A stretch of DNA of 64,000 nucleotides, from assembly GCF_910592395.1 (NCBI RefSeq), contig NC_088324.1, forward strand, positions 10,256,953-10,320,952. Direction: 5' to 3'. The stretch's first letter is position 1, and the number at the start of each line of letters is the position of its first letter. The notes under the pieces were generated by a model, which was given only the letters and a program-made list of their open reading frames with translations, was not told the origin of the DNA and did no database searches. The position numbers and the translations under genes were made by a program. Of this stretch, positions 42,905-54,551 are shown one piece after another. This DNA is from Lineus longissimus. Lineage: Eukaryota; Nemertea; Pilidiophora; Heteronemertea; Lineidae.

Positions 42905-45794
42905 TTATTTTGCCACACTGTAAACATGTAGAAATCCATATACATGTTTACCAGGCTGACCAAACCTTCGATTATGAACTAACAAGAAATTCTTCTGATT
43001 ATCTATTGCAACCGTACCGGTTTTTAATAGACTACTGTCAGCTCCATTTGGTCCAACTATCGTTGCATGTATTTTCGTCACGGGTTCTATGTTCGTGAAA
43101 CAAATTGGATTTTTTACATAGCAGTTCAATTCGAAGCCACTGAAATCAGCATCACTACCTAACTGACATGTCGTGAACTGGATTCCCAATCGATTGTTAC
43201 CTGCACCTTGGTAAATACCATCTGACGCATGTTTGTCATGCTTGGCGCTAAATAAATCACAACTTTGAAATGTCGTCAGTCCGTGATGTATATTACGGAA
43301 GATATGGAACCTCAGGTCATTCGCACCTATCGCTCCAAATATACAGCAGGCATCGGACTTAAGATAGAAATCAAAAATATCATATGAAGCCCACTTTTCA
43401 TAATTAATTATTGTAGTGCTGTTTTGTACAAATAATGTATACACAACCTCATCGCTTACATTCTGTTTAACAGATCTGTACAAAGTCAACGAATATCGCC
43501 TAGTGCCTAATAACAGACAGCTGAATCCAAAAATATCAAAATCTGCACTGATATGTATATCAATAGTATTGGTCTCCTTGATATCTCTCTTTCGATAGTA
43601 TATATCAACACATTTCTCTCCCTTTGGAAGTACCAAGCGTCCTACGAACTTTCCTAACGATATGTCATACAGCCTTGACTTTCTAATAACACCTTTCTTG
43701 TATGTCCATCTACTTCTGAACGACCTCTTCTCTATATAAAAGAAGATAAGATAACTCGATGTGGGCCGTATATGCATAACCATATTCAAATTACCTTGAG
43801 AACTAAGAAAGTATGAACAGTTATAAAGTACCCGGCAAGTCTTGTTGTTATTCCCAGCGTTGTACGCGTAAAACAACATTCTGCTCCAGGGTTCCGGTTC
43901 GTCTGTATACTGAACCCATATGAAAGGACGATGATCGAGAAATTCCAGTTTAAATCCTTTTTTATTTCCATCAATCGGTGGTATTAGACGAAGTATTTGA
44001 CTTTTTCGGTATCTTAGAATAGAATTCACCTACATGTATAACATCGATTCATTAACGTTCATTAGCTTAGTTTTCAATAAGTGAAGATCTTAGACAATCC
44101 AGACACGGAAACAGTAGTTCAATGTCCATGCGGTACGTGGGTTTCAACTTTCAAATGCCACTGACAAAAATGCAGAGCCTTTTAACACCCGATGGGTTTT
44201 CTGGGTGCATTCCAGAAGCGAGACTGCTACAAATGCATTCCCTTGTATAATTCGAAGGACGTGAGTTGATTTTTTATACCCGCCTTCCTTCTAGGAGCTG
44301 GTATCAGATGTATAAGTGATCCATCCGAGTAAAAGAAGAAATGTGTCCAATCCCGATCACTTATAAATGGACCAAAGGATGGGATAAATTCACGAAAATC
44401 TGACTTGCCCGAACCTTTCTTGACAAGACCATTTTTCGGACTGTAGAATCGTTCGAACCCAATCGCAACAGGTCCAGGCCCAGCAACTAGGTATAAAGTA
44501 TCAGTCTTTACGTTGAATATTATTCCACGGGACTGTTTCGCGAAATATCCGATATGCTTGAAGACGTGTTTCTGTGGTTGGTAGTGATTTTTACTTTCGT
44601 AAAGAATAATGTCGTCAGATGTTTTTGAGGCAAAAGAGTAAATGCTTTCCCCTATTATAAGTTGAGGTTTGTCCAACAAATGAACTTGTACTCGTTTCCG
44701 AAGAACTAAGTTGAAAGTGCCGCGGGTGGTAGTCACTTCTTCCGGTTCATAAATGGTCGCGCTAAAACGGCCATGTGGCTTTTTACAATATATGACGATT
44801 TTTTGTTGATATCCTACGACAATGTGACCTTCAATTCCGAAAGAGTTGCAGCAAAATTCCGAATTCGGAATTGCTATTTTCCCCGCAAATGTACCTACTG
44901 TGACGTCATAGAGAACACACACCTTCAGCCCTTTAACCATTGTAAACAATATCATGAATTGTCTGTAAAACGATCTCCCCAGGCCAAATACCTTCTTTGA
45001 GACGCCGAATTTTGATCTGTACGTTAGATTAAAGTTCTTACCGTTAAATTCGTACACAATCATATGATTAAATGGATGATCACTTGGAGTTTTCCACAAC
45101 GTTATTTTGGCAGAATATATGTCAACTGATAAAAAATCATTCTCGTGTGCGATAAGTGGTTCCAGAAAGGCTACTCTTTTGTCCTTTTTGTATCGCACCT
45201 CTTTTAAAATATCCTTTTGGACACAAAACACACCGATGGACATGATGGAATAATGACCATGGCTAATGGGGTAACTGCTTTCAATAATGATAAGACATAC
45301 TGAAACACACTCACAGCCATTTATATCAGAAGAACATGGATATGTTATCCTCGGAAGACCAGATAAGGCCCCACAGTTACAACGACAAATATCAAATTAA
45401 TTAGCATAGTGGATGGCATCTTCGTTCTTGTAAGTTACTCGGCTGCTTCACTCCATGACGACGAAGTCTCATTTCATCCTAAGTGGACCAGTGATGCCAG
45501 CCCGATGAAAATACTACTGAGTCCCTACCGCATACCTACCTTTTTCTGATACATCCGGGATCCTAAATGGCTAAACGCCTCCTCCTTCTCCATACACGAG
45601 GCCTTCTTCTTACTCAGCTGACACACATTTAGTTCATCATCGCGTAGGACCACAAACGTGACGTACTTCAGTCGCATACACAGTATAGCGCACGCCAATA
45701 GAGAAACGGCATTTTGGGTTGCAAAGTCTTGTTGTACAATGGCCCAGTCGGATACAAACTTCTTGAAATACTCATAGGCATCCACCGCGGCCAT
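42905..45794 (-). CDS. Unknown protein gene with apparent alternative terminal exons
   Basis: The 5' exon 45794-45540 (start ATG 45794, MAAVDAYEYF) encodes 85 residues and ends in phase 0 at a GTAGGT donor. Two downstream open blocks each begin at an AG acceptor in phase 0: block A 45213-44227 (328 residues, stop) and block B 44029-42905 (374 residues, stop). Spliced products would be 413 or 459 residues. Both blocks are rich in aromatic beta-strand-like segments and share a motif, LYD-V/I-x-x-G-x-F-x-G followed by Pro (block A LYDVTVGTFAGK, block B LYDISLGKFVGR). This suggests the same fold, perhaps a beta-propeller, by inference only. Block B has no 5' exon of its own in the 200 bases separating it from block A. 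The family is not recognised. Two adjacent genes, or a decayed second copy, are the alternatives. Confidence 0.55.
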
Positions 45795-46660
45795 TATAAC
45801 ACAACCGGAAATGAGATTGACAGTGCGTTGGTCATTAAATCACCCAACCAATCAATCATTTGGCCATTTTTATTGAGCCCGAACTCGACGTAGTGAGTTT
45901 CCTCGATTCTCAGTCACTTTGGAAGGATCGTTCGAATGAGTGCGTTTTGAGCATCGAGCATCTTGACATTATCAATTATACACCGGCTACATTTAAAGAG
46001 GGTATAGACCATGAGGTTCAGGATGAGGATCGAGCTAAATGACACGACAAACGAATCTGCCATCGTGGAGCTGCCATGCAGAATGCTCACTCACGGCCGA
46101 ATGTTTAGTATTCAGTGCGCGAAACAATCCCCAGGGCGGCTTCATCAGGACGGAAAGTGTACGTAGACGTTACCTCGATACCTCAATCATCACTCACTGC
46201 AGGTAGCCAAGCGCAGCTTCATCTAGTAGTGGCTTAAAAGTGTATTGAGTAAAATAATTTTGAATTCTGCTCAGACGTGAGCCAGTGTTGTGGCTTGACA
46301 CTCTATTATCTCTCCATTATTATATATATACATGTATATGATATATACCATTTTGTGCAATTCCTACTCCTACATGTATATTCCTCATAATAGAATACGA
46401 TGATCGATAATTAATCTCGGTTAGATTTTCAAGTCCGGTAACGCAAATACAGATCACTGTTAAAAAATACTTAAAAAGTACTTTTTTGTTGGAGACCCTT
46501 GTGGCATGAGTATGATGAGGCCCTCAAAAAGAGGACGTCCAACCATGCAGGACTTAAAGCATCTTTTTTATTGTCAAAGCTTATGTGTACAAAGAATTTA
46601 CAAGGACTCAAACTTTGTAAAACGTCAAAACATGGCCGACTTCTCACCATCTCTCACACA
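45795..46660. other. Intergenic stretch upstream of the two-tail gene
   Basis: No gene recognised. TA-rich simple sequence with TACATGTA octamers occurs near 46332 and 46370. Confidence 0.4.
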
Positions 46661-46765
46661 CTTAAAGCTCAACTGTTTAGTCTGTTTGTGACAAATTTAA
46701 AGCTGACCTGTTTACTCGGTTTGTGACACAGTTAAAGCAGACCTGTTCACTCCGTTTGTGACACT
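46661..46765. repeat. Three-copy tandem repeat, unit about 36 bp
   Basis: Three successive units share TTAAAGC, then ACCTGTTTACTC or a near match, then GTTTGTGACA. The copies differ at several bases. Confidence 0.65.
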
Positions 46766-47409
46766 CTGTCATACATGTAAATGTATTTTTTAAAGAAATG
46801 AATGCAACCGGCAATGCATTCCTGATTACATGTACCCGAAGCATGCATTATGTTAACATAATGTAACTTGTCTGTCAGATGTTCGAAAGCTCGTTATGAT
46901 AATTAGTTCCTTGGGGAAAGATACTGAAGTACAAAAAACCTTGGGTAAAGTCGGCCGAGACAGTCTACCCATATTGCCCGGTTAATGTGATACGCCAAAT
47001 TGATAGACAGTCCTCGACCGGCTGAAAGGCATGTGCATAGCGTGACACTGAGAATCTGAGAACAGTTTTTTGTACAAATATCTACCTGTATAAACATCCA
47101 CCTGATGGACACATATGCACGGACAACTTTAGAAAAAATGCATCGAGGCGGGATCCCTTAAGTTTTATACAAGAATTTGTCGAGATACCAACAGCTAGCC
47201 ACTCTGTGACGATTTCCGTACATCTGGCATTCTAAGCAAATTGTTACAAAAACGAACAGTACAGTTAATATTTGTATCCACGCTAAATGTACCAATTTGC
47301 TTAAGTTTCAGAATTCGATGACTTGACCGGTAGCATCTTAGAAGATTCATTTCACTTATTGCTCTTGCTGGACGCTGCCTTTGACTCAAATATACATGTA
47401 GTTTACACC

Positions 47410-47560
47410 CTAAGAAATAAAGGTTTTTGAGCTTTTGAACCTTTAATGGTTTTATGGTCAATACAAATATGTCCTCCGTAGAGTTTTTTTCAGCGAAGTC
47501 AAACCCCTTAGAAGTTCTTCAGAATTTCAAAAACTATGAGGTTTTTTTTCATTCTACCGA
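47410..47560. repeat. Dispersed repeat, copy 2 (first copy 26476-26595)
   Basis: It has the same ordered blocks as the first copy, starting TAAGAAATAAAGGTTTTT. It is surrounded by unannotated A+T-rich DNA. Confidence 0.55.
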
Positions 47561-49117
47561 AAACCTCTGCGGTGGCCAAAAAGCCTATGACCGTCTGACT
47601 GCGAAAAAAATGAGTATACCTTGCTTATGCATAATGTTTTCGTTAGGTTCCTCAATGTAAATGAAAACTGTAACTAAACACATCTTTCGTTTACAGTGTT
47701 GGTTTTTCGGTCAAAAAATCTTCTGGTAGGGCCGTCACTCCTCGTATCAGGATATGTGGCGAAATATTGCACTGCCCTTAGCAGAACAATAATGTACTGT
47801 ACCAATTGGCCTACCTGAAAAGCGCAATTTGCTCTAGTTTGACGAATCTAAGACCATTTCTGCTCACTAATTATGGGCATGGATGTCATCGATAGGAGCA
47901 TGACATCGAACAGTATCGTTTCGCCCCGAACATGTTTAATGGTATCGAATGACAAGCACAGTAATAATCTACAAGTACAGTCACGAAAAACATGGCACTC
48001 TAATTGCAGTTGTAATTGCATTAGTTTTTAAAACTCCGTAGGATCACAAACAAGGGAACATTTTTGTTGTTTCACTTGGAAATATTAATGAGATAATTGA
48101 ATCACAACATCCACACGTGTTCCGTCCGTATTGCGCATATCCGTATGGCGCGGTACAGTCCAGCCAATGGGGATGAGGTTCTGTTTCCACTTCAGCGGGA
48201 AACGCCGGCGAACGCGGGAAGATGGTTTCTCAGGTGTTGGATTAATTATGATGTAAGGTGGCTCGGTAATCGACCGCGAAAGCTGCGGAGCGCGCAAAAT
48301 CGGCGCGGTTTCCCGCTCCAGTGAATTAGTCCTTCAGAGTAATCTCCAGTTTATTTGTTTTGCTAAATAAGGGCATTTTACATGATGTATGCTGTTGTTA
48401 CTCTATGCCAGAGCTGAGGCGAAATCACCAGCACAAGGCAGAGGCAGACGAGGTGAAATATCGCTTAACGTAATATTGCAAATTACAATGTATCACATCA
48501 TTGATAAATTCACTTGTTAAAACCACAATGGCAGGAAGAATGATGGATCGGTGGAGAAAAGGCGATCGATATTTTCAAGGCTGTAGTATGAGGCATATTG
48601 TTACATTGAATTTTAACTGATTAATTCTTTGTGCCTATTGTCTGCATTGTGTTTATTTAATCAATTTTGTATGTATAACACGTATAACGGATTGGAAATT
48701 CATAAAATACAACACTATATATTATCAATTCTTTAATGATTGGTGGTTTTACTTTTAGTACTCAATATTTTTTTCATGATCTGGATGAAAATTTTCAAAA
48801 CAAGTGAGTTAAAACAATATTATCTAACAAATAAAGACGTTTGACGCAATGAAGTCGGCATTATTGGTCGTCATTATCGAAGTTTATTCTTGTCATATGT
48901 TCAAATAGTTGCAGTAGGATAAATACATTGATCTAACTGAAAATTGGCAAAACCATGAAAATAATATTTATCCAACACACAGATGTTTTAAGTGATAGAG
49001 TCGGCCATTCTTATCAAGCCCCAAGGTAATCAGTTCAAATATTTGCTCAATGATAAAATGAAAATTAATATATTTAAAGTATTTTTCTGTACAATAATCA
49101 GTTTTTTTTCAGAAGCG
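47561..49117. other. Region without recognised genes
   Basis: No supported ORF or repeat. A G+C-rich patch at about 48120-48320 stands out locally but shows no clear promoter motif or family match. Confidence 0.35.
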
Positions 49118-49342
49118 TCATTTTTCTCGGCCCAGACGATATCGAGCACATTGAATAGTGTGTTCTTCGCCAGAAGTCCCAGCCAGAAGGGCAGCGAGGG
49201 AAACTTCACACAGATCATCCAGCTGTTTGTGCCAACTGTTTCCTTTGCTTGTTATGATAAACAAAGCAGCATTGGATCCTGTTGGTGCAGATGACATGGG
49301 TACATCATCAAAGGAAGACCCACCAGTTGAATAATATGGCAA
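49118..49342 (-). CDS. Unrecognised exon-like ORF carrying a 51-bp duplicated core
   Basis: A 74-codon minus-strand frame beginning MPYYSTGGSSFDDV. Its middle, SKGNSWHKQLDDLCEVS, is encoded by 49199-49249, which recurs exactly but inverted at 49993-50043. The composition looks coding, but flanking splice sites were not settled and no family is recognised. It may be an exon of the same minus-strand locus as the ORF at 50245-50634. Confidence 0.3.
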   Translation of the reverse strand: MPYYSTGGSSFDDVPMSSAPTGSNAALFIITSKGNSWHKQLDDLCEVSLAALLAGTSGEEHTIQCARYRLGREK

Positions 49343-49979
49343 CTATTTTACGGGGACACTGATCAAGGGAACGTTAAAACCATTACACCTACTTGTGTCA
49401 CTTTCTCACGTTCGTGTACCGTGAAAGTGCAATGGAGCACTTCGATGCGCAAGTACAGGCATTGTATAGTAGGCCTATTTCAATAAACCTTTCTTTAGGT
49501 GTTCAGCTTTTCTTTAGTCCTCGTAACACGATTACATAAACGGCCGTGACATGGAGGTCTCTCGCGAGATAAACTGGGGTGTGCCGAGAAAGATCCACGT
49601 GGACACGGACGTGAACACGGACGTGGCCATTTTGGAAAATGTTTGCATGAAACTGTTCTCCTGAAAAAAATCAATTTATTTGAGTAAAATGCCTCTTTTC
49701 GGTAGAATTTATGTCATAGTATTGATGGTAAGTTGTCAGGTCATTGCATTTTTCAGGTTGTTTGTCTCAGCGGCTTGTAATTTTCAAGATAGTCAAGATT
49801 TCAGTCCCCCCCCCTGGAAATTCCAGCATGCATGCAAAGTTTGATTGCATACAGCCATTGATGTTGCTAAAAAATGCATGCCGTCGTGACGTCTCATGCA
49901 ATAACTCACGAATTATCCTGATTATTATATACCCCAAAACAAAAATACATTTCTCATCCATATGCTGTCTTTATTTGCA

Positions 49980-50067
49980 GGATGCTTGGTCCAGCAAAGG
50001 AAACAGTTGGCACAAACAGCTGGATGATCTGTGTGAAGTTTCCGTCAAGAGACACCAGACAGCTTGA
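49980..50067 (+). CDS. Exon-like segment sharing the 51-bp core in opposite orientation
   Basis: A TTATTTGCAG acceptor-like sequence precedes 49981. The frame DAWSSKGNSWHKQLDD continues to a stop at 50065-50067. The 51 bases at 49993-50043 are identical to the inverse of 49199-49249. Whether it is transcribed is unknown. Confidence 0.25.
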
Positions 50068-50244
50068 GACACCTAATCGCAATTTCCTCATTGCCTCCTA
50101 TTAGGAAGAACAAATCATTTCAACTGACAACAACGAAAATCGTAAGTTATATACATGCATATAAAGTTTGTCTAAAATCTTCGATGCATTCTAGAAAAAT
50201 GAACTATGAAATTTCGTTTTTCCACGGAAGTAGTAACCACAGAA

Positions 50245-50634
50245 TTATGATAAAAGTTGGTGCTTAATGAGTGAAGCCATCAACTTCATATATGGCCTTG
50301 ACCTATCAATTTCATAAACATGTAGTTGAAATATTAATGCATGGGTTTGATCATAAACAATAATACCCACAAGCTCGCCTTCAGGTGGAAGCTCTACGAA
50401 ATGTACAGTGCTTGGTATGGACTCAATGCTACGAATGTCCTGGACACTAGGGCACATCAACAAAAGAACTTGTTTACTGGCAGATGACAGAATTCTATCA
50501 TACAAAGTGTTGAACATTTCAAAGAGCCTACAAATAAGAGCGAGCTTGTGGGTCATGATGACTGCCATTTTTAAATTATGCAATTGAGCCATCAACAGGC
50601 CCTTTTCCAGATGAGCATGTAATGTACACGGCAA
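50245..50634 (-). CDS. Hypothetical 129-residue protein or terminal exon
   Basis: A minus-strand open frame with protein-like composition, including LICRLFEMFNTLYDRIL, VLLLMCPSVQDI and HFVELPPEGELVGIIVYD. Regular alternation of hydrophobic and polar residues suggests a folded domain. The Met at 50634 may not be the true start, because the frame could follow an upstream exon. No family is recognised. It lies between the two copies of the inverted 51-bp core and the A+T-rich repeats beyond 51 kb. Confidence 0.35.
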   Translation of the reverse strand: MPCTLHAHLEKGLLMAQLHNLKMAVIMTHKLALICRLFEMFNTLYDRILSSASKQVLLLMCPSVQDIRSIESIPSTVHFVELPPEGELVGIIVYDQTHALIFQLHVYEIDRSRPYMKLMASLIKHQLLS

Positions 50635-51298
50635 TTATTTTAACCATTGCAAAATCTCTGCTCTTTCCATTCTGTCTGTGCTTGGACAGGATGAATCTCA
50701 ATACTGTGTGTACGTTATGAACTTCATACTATTGTGTCTTGTTGAGAACATTCGTCTTCATCGTTTCTACATCGACACGGTCACCTTCGATTTTGTCTTT
50801 TGCGCTGTATATACTTCATGCGTAAGCTTGTTTTCTGGCAGCCAGTAGTGTAACTATGAATACCTCAAGTGAAACTTTGAATATTGCTGTCATTTAAACA
50901 CTGTTTCTGTTTCATCACATTTCAGGACGAGACTTTGACCACGCAACATCCAGCCCATGCAGTCCCCGCGGCTCTTCTTGGCACGATTTCTTCCTCAGTC
51001 TCTTATCTGTAACTTCATTACTTTCATATGTAACATCTTTTACTAATCAATAAAACCTACAAAATCTAATATAATCTTACTTTTCATTGTCCGCCACGTT
51101 ACGATGGGAGCGCACGATCAGTCCTAAGGTTTCTAATTTTTGAAATCTTTTTATTTGAATGAAAAAAGTTTTTTCTCTCCTCCAGTGTTTCAGTATGAAA
51201 CTTCTTCCGTGGCATCCTCAATTGTTTTGGAAAGTTTTCTAAGTCCAAAATCAATTTGTTTCCTTGGCATATAGTTTCCATTCTGTCTGCGAAATCAT

Positions 51299-51480
51299 CA
51301 AAAATACTCTAAGTACAAAATCGCTGTGTCATTCGATTTCTTTTTTCCTCAAAAATACGCTAAGTACAAAATCGCGGTGTCATACCTTTTTCTGTGATTT
51401 TTTCTCAAAAATACGCTAAGTACAAAATCGCTGAGTCATTCTTTTTTCCTTTAAAAATTCTTGAAAAATACGCTAAGTCC
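51299..51480. repeat. Four-copy tandem repeat, period about 51-58 bp
   Basis: The word AAAATACGCTAAGTACAAAA, followed by TCGC and GTGTCAT, recurs near 51300, 51350, 51406 and 51463 with T-rich spacers. The last copy is truncated (CTAAGTCCACAAAA). A degenerate extra copy may exist near 51240. Confidence 0.7.
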
Positions 51481-51484
51481 ACAA

Positions 51485-51574
51485 AACTCGAAAAAAAAAA
51501 TCGTGCGTGACCTCCCCTCGTAACTTTATTCCTCTGCAAAGTTACGGAGCGAGGTCACGCTCGAGTTTTTTTTT
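51485..51574. repeat. Hairpin element next to the tandem array
   Basis: GCGTGACCTC ... GTAACTTT at 51505-51527 is mirrored at 51538-51560 with few mismatches around a 10-base loop. ACTCG-A(n) and T(n) tails extend the stem. It resembles a miniature palindromic element. Confidence 0.6.
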
Positions 51575-51682
51575 GACGTTTTTGGAGATAGCCTATATTC
51601 TGAGGGTCCCCCTTTTTTTGGAAAAAATCCGTTGATCCGAGGTTGTCCTTGTCCTTTAGAAGGCTGAAGAAGTCATTATGAC

Positions 51683-52228
51683 TTGTTATTCATTGCAAAG
51701 TTCGATAGTTATTGCATTCAATGTTTATTTCATGTTCAATTGATACATTTGAATTCAAAGTTTCTATTATGTGCGATTCAATTGAAGATTACGAGTGATG
51801 TTTCCACATACTTTGGAAGACTCTGTGTGCAATTCATGTTATTATGCCAAAGTACAGTGCAGAGAATATTTTATATGTTGGACAGAAGTGTTTATGTGTG
51901 ATGTTACAACCGTTGAATCGTTGAAGGGATAAAAAAGGACCTTTGAAACAACCTATCAAAGCAGTTTCAAAGACCTTTTTCACCCTTTGCCAACAATTCA
52001 ACGGAGGTAACGTCAACATAGATAATTCTGCATCGCATATAAATATCTCACACTATACACATGGCAAAATATCATGAGTTGTACAGAAAGTCTACCAAAG
52101 ATATGTGATAACATTACCACAATCTTTGTATCGCACATAATAAAAACCTTGAAAACAAAAGTATTAATTATTGAACATGAAAAAAAACACTGAATGGTAA
52201 TAACTATTGGATTTTGCAACGAATAACA
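51683..52228. mobile_element. Large foldback palindrome, arms about 265 bp
   Basis: The sequence from 51683 to about 51948 is mirrored by 51962-52228, diverged but alignable throughout. Outer ends: CTTGTTATTC against GAATAACAAG. Middle: TTATTATGTGCGAT-like blocks. Inner: GTTGAATCGTTGAAGGG against CCCTTTGCCAACAATTCAAC. The centre is near 51955. Parallel short ORFs on the two strands are a by-product of the symmetry. No transposase is present. Confidence 0.75.
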
Positions 52229-52460
52229 AGCCATATATCGAGGGTCTTGAGGTGTGCCAGAAGTACAACAAAACTTGAGATACTGAAATCTTGGAGGATC
52301 TAAGACATGTCGTCCAAAACACTCTTGTTATTGATAAATTCGATATGATACCATTTCTATGGTTTGACTCGACGTCAAGCTTTTTGCAGCATGTTGTGTA
52401 TTTTGACAAATGGTAGATTTCAGTTTTGTAGTACTTGTGACAAACCTGTAAGGTCTATCA

Positions 52461-52576
52461 CCACATAAGCGTTTCACGTGGCATATATCACACACAGTCT
52501 TCGTCATTTCACGTCGAGCGTTGCCAACGGAGAATTAAAGACAGTGGAATATTCACCGCGTGAAATGCTTATGTGG
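52461..52576. repeat. Short inverted repeat, 18-bp arms
   Basis: CCACATAAGCGTTTCACG at 52461-52478 is mirrored by CGTGAAATGCTTATGTGG at 52559-52576 with one mismatch. It is probably a miniature element. Confidence 0.55.
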
Positions 52577-53798
52577 AGAAAAGCCTTTAAGCTGATGACA
52601 GAGTAGAGCGTGAAACGACGTGCTGCTGCACTATTGACGTTTTGACGAGCTCGTGTGTCACCGACTTTCATGCAGAAAGATACAAGTGCACTTTTACCGA
52701 AAACATTCTTATGACGGGGTTGGGACAGGGATAATTCATCTGGTGGCAAAATGGGCAATATCGAGTTTTTACAGTAATATTCAACTGTAAACCTCAATTT
52801 CTTAAAACTCGGTAAAGTGCACTTTCCTGCATAAGACCCTCGATTTGACTACTTCAGCTTTATTGATTGCCTTTGCTATCTTCAATAATCGAAGTGAAGG
52901 CAACACGTCAAAGTGAAGGAACCAAATACAAGACGAATGTTCAAATATGATAAATTTTAATTATTTTTCTCTACGCAGTCATATAACATACATACATTGT
53001 TCAAAGGTTCTACTTTTTACAGATACATACATCGCAAATGAGGCGTGATACTTTAAAATCACCTGTTTAAGATCAATGTCATACATTTCAGCACAATATC
53101 CGAACTAAATGGTAGAAATGCATATTATTAAAGGTTTTGGTATACTGTTGTTCTGGTGAAGTTTTTACTAGCACCAATCATTTTCCTATAGTTTCCCGAT
53201 ATACTTATTACAGTAGTATACGATCTGGAGTCAATGTATATGCCAGCGCTTTATAATGAACAGCCCGTCGAAATTTGATTTTGGGTATCTTTCTCTCAAA
53301 TATTTTGAGGATTTGGTGCTGCTTTAAAGGGCAAAATATCATACATGTAGTGCCTAATTGCTACTCCATCAAGTCCTACATCGATTCTAGGTAATTTACC
53401 CCTGATCGACCAATAGGCAATTTGGACTACTCCGTCAATTCCTATTGGGTTGTGCCTTTAAAAGCTTTTCACAATTGATGAGTTTGCGATGCTTTTAAAA
53501 TTATCAATTTAGGGCTGGTCATTTAAAGTACTAACATATTTACACGAAAAACCACATTTAGGATGTCCCGCTAGTACAGTTCAATAAAATGGTACAAATT
53601 CTGTGCATTTGGCTAAAATTACTTAATCAGGAGACGGTGAAGACATTAGAAACGACCAGTCAAAATACATCCTTTTTAGACTCTGATTGGGCTAAGCAAA
53701 GAAATGGGTTTGAAATCGCCGACGCAAGTATTATGTAAGCCTAATTATACTGCAACTCAAATCAAAATTGAAAAGGATGCGATATCTCGAGATATATA

Positions 53799-53999
53799 CA
53801 GGGTGTTCATCAAAATAGGTCCTTTTGGGCTCCAAGTATAGTGGATGGATTATGCCGCTGTATCTGAATAAAAACCAATTGTCAGTGCATTTGATGTTGA
53901 TGAAACTGCCTACATGTTAACTCGTGACCAGTGAATGTGATTTTGAACAACAGTTTCAGGGATTTGAGACTGCATTTTATTTTTTGAATTAACACCCTG
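53799..53999. mobile_element. Mariner-like miniature element, about 200 bp
   Basis: The left end CAGGGTGTTCATCAAAA follows TA (53797-53798). The right end is its imperfect mirror, ending AACACCCTG at 53999. CAGGGTGT-type termini and a TA site are typical of mariner/Tc1 relatives. The right flank is AGTA and not an immediate TA, so the right edge is off by up to two bases or mutated. Confidence 0.6.
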
Positions 54000-54233
54000 A
54001 GTACACTTTTAAATGCTTAAAATGTATCAAACAATACGGACAAAGAAGTCTATACTATAAGAAACGTTTTTCTTCAGTTGTCTCATTCAATTCACTAAAA
54101 AGATTACGTGTTAGTGCAAATGAAACGGACCACATAGGACAAAGGGTCTCGTAACCTGCACATGCAATCGAATGACATCATCAATCTGGCCTCAAGTTTA
54201 GCCAGTCGATCATGGCCACCCCAGTATTCTAAG

Positions 54234-54309
54234 TGGCTTGGTGGTGTAGTGGTTAGAGTGCTGAACCCTTGTCCCTTAGGTAGTGTGTTCGAATCACATC
54301 GGGATCGAG
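54234..54309 (+). repeat. tRNA-derived SINE head or tRNA pseudogene
   Basis: There is a good A-box (TGGTGTAGTGG, from 54241) and B-box (GTTCGAATC, from 54288) at tRNA spacing. A T-arm stem GTGTG/CACAT folds. The acceptor strands (GGCTTGG against CGGGATC) do not pair, so it is not a functional tRNA. Confidence 0.6.
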
Positions 54310-54551
54310 CTGATTTTACTTTTAACGCTCAGATATTTTTTGGAAAATTTTTAACAACAAAGCGTTTTAAAACTAATTTGCGAAATACAGCAGAGGCTTA
54401 GGATTTTGCTTTTTAAAGCGATTTTTCCTTAAGACCACACTGGCAATTGAGTAAAAAAATCACGAAAGTATGGGGGTTCAGACATTTTAAACAGGTTCAG
54501 CCCAACCACTCAGAGGGCAGGGACTATTCCACAGACCAAAGACTTACCTTA

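Noticed and set aside
54234-54309. Functional tRNA gene
   Set aside because: A and B boxes and a T-arm are present, but the acceptor strands do not pair and the anticodon stem is poor, so it is listed as SINE-derived.
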